Below, in pieces: positions 1-5,541 of a DNA stretch of 6,788 bases. Each line of letters begins with the position of its first letter. Position 1 is the first letter of the stretch. The position numbers were made by a program, and so were the translations under genes. A model generated the notes under the pieces. The model did no database searches and had not been told where the DNA came from. It saw only the letters and a list, made by a program, of their open reading frames with translations. This stretch comes from Chloroflexota bacterium (GTDB lineage: Bacteria; Chloroflexota; Anaerolineae; B4-G1; SLSP01): contig JAKJAE010000151.1 of NCBI GenBank assembly GCA_022707665.1, forward strand, positions 1 to 6,788. The letters run 5' to 3'.

Positions 1-39
1 GCTGATGTTCCCCGTACCGCCGATAAACAGGACTCTCAT
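1..39 (-). CDS. NAD-dependent epimerase/dehydratase, N-terminal 13 codons only (partial, runs off the left edge)
   Basis: On the minus strand an ATG at 39-37 opens a frame reading MRVLFIGGTGNIS to the window edge, without a stop. The hydrophobic beta strand VLFI followed by the glycine-rich turn GGTGN is the start of a Rossmann NAD(P)-binding fold. This particular opening is familiar from extended-SDR epimerase/dehydratase proteins, which act on nucleotide sugars and related substrates. A textbook Shine-Dalgarno GAGGAG lies at 53-48, 8 nt before the ATG, which supports a real start. The gene follows the histidine kinase stop by 49 nt on the same strand, so it is probably the fourth gene of the operon. 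Substrate and catalytic residues lie outside the window. Thirteen residues fit the fold well but cannot fix the function. Confidence 0.72.
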   Translation of the reverse strand, partial: MRVLFIGGTGNIS

Positions 40-88
40 GCAAGACGCTCCTCGTCACATGTGTCAGCCGGGCACATGCCCAACAGCC

Positions 89-2266
89 TCAGGCCCGGGG
101 AAGCTCGAAGTAGAACCTACTCCCAATGCCGAGCTCACTCGTCACGCCAACTTTCCCTCCGAGCTTCTCCAGAATACGGCGCACGATGGACAGGCCCAAA
201 CCGTGGCCCTCTGCTCGGACGTTGCGCAGGCGCTCAAAAGGCGTGAAGAGCTGGCTCATCTGGGCCGGGGTCAACCCTGTGCCATTGTCCTGCACCCAAT
301 ACCGGATGTGGCCATTGCCGGTCTCTGCATCGAAGCCCAGGTGGATGATGGGAGGGATGCCCTCGTCGGGACGCCCACCGTACTTGACGGCATTGCTGAG
401 GTAGTTGACCCAGACCTCCTCGATCCATGGCCCATAGCCGAGAGCTTGAGGCCACGCCAGCGCAACGTGTACCTCGGCGTGGTGCTCTGCAATGAGGTAG
501 TCCAGACGCGTCTGCGCCTCATGGACAAGCCTTGCCATATCAATCCCATGTACTTCAACCTCGTCAACCTCGCGGACGCTGGCCAATAGCAGCAACTCAT
601 CGATGATGTTATTCATCTTCATGCCACTAGCCTTCAGAGAAGATGCATACTCCCGGAGTTTCTCTTCTGGCCTGGCGATTCCATTCATCCGGCCAGACAG
701 AATCATCTCTAGCAGGTCCGCATAGGCCATAACCCCGGTGAGCGGGTTCCGCAGGTCATGCGCCACAGTGTGAGCGAATGCCGCCAGTTCGGCATTCTGG
801 TGCTCCAGGTCGCCAGCATAGCGGCGCAACTGCTCCTCCGCCTGCTTGATCTCCGTAATGTCGGTCAGCGCCACCAGGCTGCCCACCCTTTGTCTCTCCC
901 TCGACAGGGCGCGAACACTGGCTAGAACGGGTACCCGTCGCCCCACCTTATCGATGAGCGCGGTCTCGAAACGCTCAGCCACCCCGTCAGTGGACGGGAG
1001 ATGATTGTGCAGAGAGTCAATCTGGTCCGGCGCCAGAAACGCCGTATAGTGCTGTCCAATCAGCTCGTCTGAATGGCAACCCACCATGGGAGCCGCCGCA
1101 GGATTCGCAAACGTGATGCATTGATCGGTGCCAATCACCAGAATCGCTTCAGCAACACCCTGCACAATCCCCTCATTGAACTCCTTGAGTCGCGCCGTCT
1201 TGTCGGCTAAAAAGGCATTCGCTAGGGCGATCGAGGCCTGGCCCGCGATGGCATTGAACTGGGCCAGGTCCTGCTCATCGTAGTCCGGTGCATCGCTGTG
1301 GCCCACCGCCATCATCGCGCCCATCAAACGTCCCTGGAAATAGAGAGGCACGACAAGAACCGAGCCGCATTGGGCGGCCACGCGACGTTCCCGAGCTAAC
1401 ACGCTTTCCCGTGGATCCGGTTGTCCCTTCAGTGAAATGACAGGCTGCAGCCGCGCCACCGACCATCCAACGAGACCCTCCATCAACTCGTCGTAGGACG
1501 GTATAGCCCACTCCGCTGCGCCAGCGCCACCGACATATCGGGAGGTGATCGTGCTTGCATCCGGATCCAGCGTAACCGTCAGCACGCGATCCGCCGGCAA
1601 GAGCTGCGCGACGCTGTCGCTGACCATTTGCAGCATGTCAGGCACATCCTCGCTCGTGATCAGAGAACGCGTGATCCGGTAGAGGGTCTCGGTCTTGGCC
1701 AGGACCCGGCGGAGGAGTTGGAGCGAAGCTTCGCGTGCTGCCTGTGCTGCCTCGCGCTCCTGGATCTCCTCCTTGAGTTGCGCATTGACCGTATCCAGTT
1801 CCACGATCAGCCGCTCGCGCTCGACGATCTGGCGCTGGAGCCGTTGCGTCGCCTCACGCAACCGGATGTGTGTCTCGACCCGGGCAATGACTTCGTTTAC
1901 GTGGAGCGGTTTGCTGACATAGTCCACACCACCGGAGGTAAAGGCTTTGACCTTGCTGGTCTCATCGTTGAGGGCACTGATGAAGATGATCGGGATATCG
2001 CGCGTTCGCTCGTCAGCCTTAAGGCGTTCGGCGAACTCAAAACCATTCATCTCCGGCATCATGATGTCCAACAGCACCAGGTCAGGAGGGGAAGAGAACG
2101 CATAGGTAAGGGCGTCCCGGGCGTTGACCATCGCCTGTGCGCCGTACCCGTGCAGTGTGACCATGTGCGTGAGCAAGCGCAGGCTCATAGGCGAGTCATC
2201 GACGATAAGGATCGTACGCGATGCTCCCTGTGCGCCGTCCAGCTCATCCCGATCCGACTCTGCCAT
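89..2266 (-). CDS. Soluble REC-GAF-PAS sensor histidine kinase
   Basis: 725 residues. Residues 17-133 are a response-regulator receiver domain: acidic pair D23-D24, phospho-acceptor D67 in LVLLDIMMP, S97 and K119 in the switch positions. A charged, heptad-like coiled coil (about 134-190) follows. Then come a GAF domain (about 195-352), a PAS domain (about 362-475), a HisKA dimerisation domain with phospho-acceptor H503 in VAHDLRNPL, and an HATPase_c domain with N-box N621/N625, DNGTG (660-664) and the GHGLGLSIV lid (687-695). All key residues are present, so autokinase activity is expected. I see no membrane segment, so it should act in the cytoplasm. The receiver is N-terminal, so phosphorylation there probably tunes the kinase, as in receiver-first hybrids. 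No DNA-binding output domain is present and the partner regulator is not in the window. The ATG at 2266 was chosen because GAGGTGG (2277-2271) precedes it and the receiver begins soon after. A longer in-frame reading to 2500 would only add low-complexity sequence lying over pdxA. It lies 61 nt after pdxA. Confidence 0.93.
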   Translation of the reverse strand: MAESDRDELDGAQGASRTILIVDDSPMSLRLLTHMVTLHGYGAQAMVNARDALTYAFSSPPDLVLLDIMMPEMNGFEFAERLKADERTRDIPIIFISALNDETSKVKAFTSGGVDYVSKPLHVNEVIARVETHIRLREATQRLQRQIVERERLIVELDTVNAQLKEEIQEREAAQAAREASLQLLRRVLAKTETLYRITRSLITSEDVPDMLQMVSDSVAQLLPADRVLTVTLDPDASTITSRYVGGAGAAEWAIPSYDELMEGLVGWSVARLQPVISLKGQPDPRESVLARERRVAAQCGSVLVVPLYFQGRLMGAMMAVGHSDAPDYDEQDLAQFNAIAGQASIALANAFLADKTARLKEFNEGIVQGVAEAILVIGTDQCITFANPAAAPMVGCHSDELIGQHYTAFLAPDQIDSLHNHLPSTDGVAERFETALIDKVGRRVPVLASVRALSRERQRVGSLVALTDITEIKQAEEQLRRYAGDLEHQNAELAAFAHTVAHDLRNPLTGVMAYADLLEMILSGRMNGIARPEEKLREYASSLKASGMKMNNIIDELLLLASVREVDEVEVHGIDMARLVHEAQTRLDYLIAEHHAEVHVALAWPQALGYGPWIEEVWVNYLSNAVKYGGRPDEGIPPIIHLGFDAETGNGHIRYWVQDNGTGLTPAQMSQLFTPFERLRNVRAEGHGLGLSIVRRILEKLGGKVGVTSELGIGSRFYFELPRA

Positions 2267-2327
2267 CCCGCCACCTCGCTGTGTCCTCAGGTCCCACTCC
2301 CGGCCTGACACGGGGGAAACGAACGCG

Positions 2328-3350
2328 CTACGGCCGTGCAGCCCGCCGCCTGGCCATCCGAGCGGCTTCGGTAATCGCCGCTGCCATACTTGCCTCTGAC
2401 GCAATGCCGCGCCCCGCGATATCGAAGGCCGTGCCGTGATCTGCCGAGGTCCGGATGATGGGCAGGCCCAGCGTGATCGTGATCGACTGCTCGAAGCCAT
2501 GCGTTTTCACGGCGATGTGCCCCTGGTCGTGGTACATTGTGACGACGACGTCATAGTCACCGCGGATGGCTTGGAAGAAGACCGAGTCGGCAGGAATCGG
2601 GCCACGGACATCGATCCCCCTCGCCACGGCTGCCCGAACGGCGGGTCCAATGACCGTGATCTCTTCATCACCGATCAGGCCACCATCCCCGTTGTGGGGG
2701 TTCAAGCCGGCGACTGCCAGACGCGGGTGAGCGTACCCGAGAGTGCGCATCCCCTCGTCTGTGACCGTGATCGTATCGAGAACGGCCTCGGCGGTAATGG
2801 CTGCGGCGATCTCACGGAACGGGATATGCCGTGTAACGTGAGTGACACGTAGCCCAGGCGTCGCCAACATCGTCGTACACTCGGCCGTATGCGTTACATC
2901 GGCCAGGATCTCGGTGTGCCCGATGTAGTCATATCCCGCGAGCCGCATTGCTTCCTTGTTGAGCGGCGCCGTTGCCACCGCGTCAATCGCGCCTTCCAGT
3001 GCCAGCGCGGTGGCCTTCAGCACGAACTGAACAGCTGCTCGCCCGGCAATCGGCGAGATCTGCCCCACCGTGACGTCACGGGGGTCCACCACGTGCACAT
3101 CCAACACCACGACGGGATGCGCCGACCAGTCCGCCTGGCTTATGTCCTCGACAGCCTGGAAGCACAGACCTTGGGCCGCAAACCGTGGCTCCTCGAGAAC
3201 ACGACGGTCGCCGATCACGAGCGGACGGCACGACGCTTTCACATCGTCACGCGCCAGGGCGCGCACCACGACCTCGGGGCCGATGCCCGCCACGTCCCCC
3301 AACGTGATGCCGACGATGGGAAGATCCTGCCTGTGAACAGATGTGGACAC
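2328..3350 (-). CDS. pdxA: PdxA-family 4-phospho-hydroxyacid dehydrogenase (PdxA or PdxA2 type)
   Basis: 340 residues, the usual PdxA length. The family oxidises the hydroxyl of a 4-phosphorylated substrate with NAD(P) and a divalent metal, followed by decarboxylation. The substrate is 4-phosphohydroxy-L-threonine in vitamin B6 synthesis (PdxA), or 4-phospho-D-threonate/D-erythronate in the PdxA2 branch. Visible motifs are LGDVAGIGPEV (18-27), TAPLNKEA (127-134), the three metal-binding histidines H145 (IGHTE), H219 (LNPHNGDGG) and H274 (MYHDQGH), K282, and GLPIIRTSADHGTAFDIAG (295-313). The first motif has Val where most members have Pro (GDPAG). The PLNKEA segment and the catabolic-looking context lean towards PdxA2, but no DUF1537 kinase, its usual partner, is in view. 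Start is GTG at 3350. The frame begins 9 nt after the stop of the RACo-like gene, and a GGGGGAT Shine-Dalgarno overlaps that stop, so translational coupling is likely. Family assignment is firm; the substrate is open. Confidence 0.92.
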   Translation of the reverse strand: MSTSVHRQDLPIVGITLGDVAGIGPEVVVRALARDDVKASCRPLVIGDRRVLEEPRFAAQGLCFQAVEDISQADWSAHPVVVLDVHVVDPRDVTVGQISPIAGRAAVQFVLKATALALEGAIDAVATAPLNKEAMRLAGYDYIGHTEILADVTHTAECTTMLATPGLRVTHVTRHIPFREIAAAITAEAVLDTITVTDEGMRTLGYAHPRLAVAGLNPHNGDGGLIGDEEITVIGPAVRAAVARGIDVRGPIPADSVFFQAIRGDYDVVVTMYHDQGHIAVKTHGFEQSITITLGLPIIRTSADHGTAFDIAGRGIASEASMAAAITEAARMARRRAARP

Positions 3351-3359
3351 GGGATCCCC

Positions 3360-5228
3360 CTACAAGGGCATGGCCGACATGTAGATGTCCGAAAAGCCCG
3401 GGTGAGCCGTGAGCTCGATATAGCGCACGCGGTCCACGATCGCTTCGGCTTCGCGGCGCCGCGTCGCCGAGATCAGCATCTGGCGAGCCCCAGTCCCGGC
3501 GGCATTACCCACCTGCCTGAACCGGTGCAGAGGCAGGGGTGGAAACATCCCGATGCTCACAGCACTCTTCAGATCGAGATAGGTGCCAAACGCCCCGGCC
3601 ACAATGAATTCCCTCAGATCCTTGTGGGTCAGGCCGGCCTCTGACAGAAGAACGTCAACCCCCGCCCGGATCGCTCCCTTGGCGAGCTGGATCTCGTTCA
3701 CGTCTCGGCGTGTGACCAGAAGGTCGTGGCCATTGCCCGTCTTGGCCTGCTCGACCAGCCGGAAGGCTCCGCCGCCTTCCCAGGGCACGACCTGTGGATG
3801 ATTCTGCCGGAGACGTCCGGTCGGCCCCACAATGCCCGCCGTACGTAACTCCGCCACCACATCCAGGATGCCGGATCCGCAGATGCCCACCGCGGGACGG
3901 TTGCCGATTGTCTGGACCCTGATATCGTCCCCCAAGATCTGGACATACTCGACCGCCCCTGGAGCAGCCCGCATCCCCGCGTGAATGTGTGCCCCCTCAA
4001 AAGCGGGGCCCGAGGCACACGAACAGCTTAGCAACTGCCCATCTACGGCGAGACTGATCTCTGTGTTGGTGCCGATGTCCAGGGCAATCGTCGGCTCTCT
4101 GGCCTGCCAGGCCTCCGTCGCCAACAACATAGAGACATGGTCTGCACCCACGTACCCGGCGATGTTCGGGGGCAGGTATACCTTGGCACCCGGCGCCAAC
4201 TCAAGGCCCAGGTGTTCGGCCTCGATATCCAATGCCTCGCTGACTGCAGCAGTGTAGGGAGACGCGCCCAACTGCTCAACGGGTAGCCCGACGAAGAAGT
4301 GATGAATCGCGGTGTTTCCAACAACGACCGCATCCACGACCTGCCGGGTGCTCACGCCTGCGCTCTCACACACCTGTGCGGTCAGGTCATTGACGCCTGC
4401 CACAAGCCGTTCTTGCAGTACGCGTCGACCCTCAGGATGTTCGTTGGCATAGGCGATACGGCTGACAACATCCTCGCCATAGGCAATCTGTGGGTTCATC
4501 AGGCCGTCCATCGCGAGAGTGTGCCCGGTGCTCAGATCCACCAGATAGGCAGCCATCTTCGTCGTACCGATGTCCACAGCCAGACCAACGGTCGGCTCGT
4601 CACGCGGCAATAGGGCCACCACTTCGCGCCAGGGCTGCACCTTGGTAACCCCACGCATCGGCTCCTGACGCCTTAGCACCAGGCGCGCTGACCATCCTTG
4701 CCGGCGAAGCTCAGTGGAAAGCGTGCGCAGGACCGGCTGGCCATAGAACGGCCTGCTCACGCCGAGTTCAGCCAGGGCATCGGTGAGCCTCACGGTGTCG
4801 GAACGCAGATCGTGAAGCGTAGGCGGAACGAGATCCAGGTCGATCTTCTCGATGACAGGATCGACGCTCACCGCGCTCTCCTGCCCCTCTACTTGCAGCC
4901 GCTGAGGCGTGCTGAGCGACTCCGGCGGGATGTCGATCTTCACGTCACTCAGCGGGCGAGCCTGGCACGCCAACCGGAATCCCGCCGCGAGCTCGTCCTC
5001 GCTGAAGAAGCTGCGCTCTGCAACCGTGGCAGCGCTCAGTTGCCCGGAAATGAGCTGAACCCGGCACTTACCGCACACACCCGCCCCGCCGCAGAGGGCG
5101 GCAATCTCCACACCAGCCTCTTGCGCCGCATCCAGAAGCGTCCCGTCAGCCCCTACAAGAGCTCGACGACCTGTAGGCTGTAAATCCACGGTGAATGATC
5201 GGTGTTCGGTGTTTGTCTGTTGTGTCAC
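3360..5228 (-). CDS. RACo-like ASKHA ATPase with N-terminal 2Fe-2S ferredoxin domain (DUF4445 family)
   Basis: 622 residues, normal for reductive activators of corrinoid proteins (RACo). Known members use ATP hydrolysis to drive uphill electron transfer from their iron-sulfur cluster to the inactive Co(II) state of corrinoid proteins in methyltransferase systems. The N-terminal domain (about 11-102) carries C46, C52, C55 and C88 (C-x5-C-x2-C-x32-C), the ligand pattern of a 2Fe-2S cluster. A linker region (about 125-205) follows, then the actin-like ATPase in two halves: phosphate loop 1 at VDIGTTK (218-224), VVGNTAIHHFFVG (302-314), phosphate loop 2 at LDIGTNTE (383-390), CGSGILD (450-456) and the adenosine-site VAGAFG (543-548). 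It ends in the typical short AMPL tail. No signal peptide is present, so it should be cytoplasmic. Start is GTG at 5228, with a GGGGGCG stretch just upstream; no in-frame ATG occurs before the cluster cysteines. It is the first gene of the operon. No corrinoid protein or methyltransferase is beside it in the window, so the client protein is unknown. Confidence 0.93.
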   Translation of the reverse strand: MTQQTNTEHRSFTVDLQPTGRRALVGADGTLLDAAQEAGVEIAALCGGAGVCGKCRVQLISGQLSAATVAERSFFSEDELAAGFRLACQARPLSDVKIDIPPESLSTPQRLQVEGQESAVSVDPVIEKIDLDLVPPTLHDLRSDTVRLTDALAELGVSRPFYGQPVLRTLSTELRRQGWSARLVLRRQEPMRGVTKVQPWREVVALLPRDEPTVGLAVDIGTTKMAAYLVDLSTGHTLAMDGLMNPQIAYGEDVVSRIAYANEHPEGRRVLQERLVAGVNDLTAQVCESAGVSTRQVVDAVVVGNTAIHHFFVGLPVEQLGASPYTAAVSEALDIEAEHLGLELAPGAKVYLPPNIAGYVGADHVSMLLATEAWQAREPTIALDIGTNTEISLAVDGQLLSCSCASGPAFEGAHIHAGMRAAPGAVEYVQILGDDIRVQTIGNRPAVGICGSGILDVVAELRTAGIVGPTGRLRQNHPQVVPWEGGGAFRLVEQAKTGNGHDLLVTRRDVNEIQLAKGAIRAGVDVLLSEAGLTHKDLREFIVAGAFGTYLDLKSAVSIGMFPPLPLHRFRQVGNAAGTGARQMLISATRRREAEAIVDRVRYIELTAHPGFSDIYMSAMPL

Positions 5229-5251
5229 TCAATCGCCCCCGACAGATGTTC

Positions 5252-5274
5252 GGAGCACAAACAGTCTGTGCTCC
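5252..5274. repeat. 8-bp perfect inverted repeat at the predicted transcription start (operator or leader hairpin)
   Basis: GGAGCACA at 5252-5259 and its exact complement TGTGCTCC at 5267-5274 flank a 7-nt centre. With the predicted start near 5276 the repeat covers about +2 to +24 of the transcript. It could be an operator bound by a dimeric repressor, or a stem-loop at the 5' end of the mRNA. A third half-site, AGCACAG at 5288-5294, overlaps the extended -10 and pairs with CTGTGCT at 5266-5272. There is no T-run after the stem on either strand, so it is not a typical terminator. Confidence 0.6.
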
Positions 5275-5282
5275 TAGACGCC

Positions 5283-5310
5283 ATTGTAGCACAGTGGTCA
5301 CGGCACTCAA
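5283..5310 (-). promoter_or_regulatory. Predicted sigma70-type promoter for the RACo-like/pdxA/kinase operon
   Basis: Reading the minus strand, TTGAGT (5310-5305) is followed after 16 bp by TACAAT (5288-5283). The -10 is preceded by TG one base away, giving an extended -10 TGCTACAAT. TACAAT differs from TATAAT at one position and TTGAGT matches TTGACA at four of six. Transcription would begin near 5276, leaving a leader of roughly 48 nt before the GTG at 5228. Position, spacing and orientation all fit the first gene of the operon. Confidence 0.65.
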
Positions 5311-5403
5311 GCCTTACCCCACGACATTCAGGCGTCGGCAGCTCCAGTGCAGAGGATGACACACAAGCGTCACGCGATCGTAATCTGTCCACAACCATTT
5401 CTA

Positions 5404-5465
5404 CATGATCATGGAGTTATCTGATGGAACTCCTGACAACGACAGAGCGTCATGAAAAGTATGAC
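5404..5465. repeat. Cluster of short inverted repeats upstream of the PA14 gene
   Basis: Three elements lie close together. CATGATCATG (5404-5413) is a perfect 10-bp palindrome. GGAGTT (5413-5418) and AACTCC (5428-5433) form an inverted repeat with a 9-nt centre. GTCAT (5449-5453) and ATGAC (5461-5465) form another with a 7-nt centre. The heptamer TGACAAC also occurs twice in direct orientation, at 5434 and 5462. Each is short enough to arise by chance, but together, 75-140 bp before the start codon, they could be regulator-binding sites for the plus-strand gene. Confidence 0.35.
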
Positions 5466-5527
5466 AACTGCGCTCAGGTCATCCCTTGATCTCAGCCAGT
5501 TGGGACGGCAAAGACCCATAGGTTCCA

Positions 5528-5533
5528 GGGAGG
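5528..5533 (+). promoter_or_regulatory. Ribosome-binding site of the PA14 protein gene
   Basis: GGGAGG lies 8 nt before the ATG at 5542. It fixes the start of a gene that has no stop in the window. The next in-frame ATGs (codons 18 and 23) fall within the signal peptide and would destroy it. Confidence 0.85.
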
Positions 5534-5541
5534 CAAACACA

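Larger units (their letters stand above)
5229..5541. other. Divergent intergenic region (313 bp) with control elements
   Basis: No convincing gene is present here on either strand. Short open frames lack ribosome-binding sites and recognisable motifs. The left part (about 5252-5310) holds the promoter and inverted repeats for the minus-strand operon, described separately. The right part (about 5404-5465) holds several short inverted repeats upstream of the plus-strand gene. I could not find a clear sigma70 -35/-10 pair for the plus-strand gene. The best candidate (CTGACA near 5433, TATGAC near 5460) has a 21-bp spacer and is not persuasive, so that gene may use another sigma factor or an activator. 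Confidence 0.7.

Noticed and set aside
64..100. Possible terminator after the kinase (CCGGGC/GCCCGG and GGGCA/TGCCC pairings)
   Set aside because: The stems are short, compete with each other and are not followed by a T-run. The next gene starts only 49 nt after the stop, fitting read-through better.
5..589. 194-codon plus-strand open frame opposite the kinase ATPase domain
   Set aside because: It is antisense to conserved HATPase motifs and to the epimerase start, with no credible ribosome-binding site or domain.
1628..2308. 226-codon plus-strand open frame opposite the receiver and GAF parts of the kinase
   Set aside because: It lies antisense to a well-supported gene and has no recognisable motif; long antisense frames are common in GC-rich coding DNA.
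2267..2327. Weak stem GTGTCAGG/CCTGAGGACAC in the pdxA-kinase gap
   Set aside because: It needs a 3-nt bulge, has no T-run and resembles chance pairing in GC-rich DNA.
2267..2500. In-frame N-terminal extension of the histidine kinase by 78 residues, overlapping the end of pdxA
   Set aside because: The extra residues are Arg/Ser/Gly-rich without domain character and lie over pdxA codons on the same strand. The ATG at 2266 has a good Shine-Dalgarno and begins just before the receiver domain.
2889..3644. 251-codon plus-strand open frame across the pdxA/RACo junction
   Set aside because: It is rich in His, Arg and Gln as expected from reading GC-rich genes backwards, and it covers parts of two conserved genes.
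4698..5183. 161-codon plus-strand open frame opposite the ferredoxin domain
   Set aside because: It is antisense to a conserved cysteine-cluster domain, with no domain of its own.
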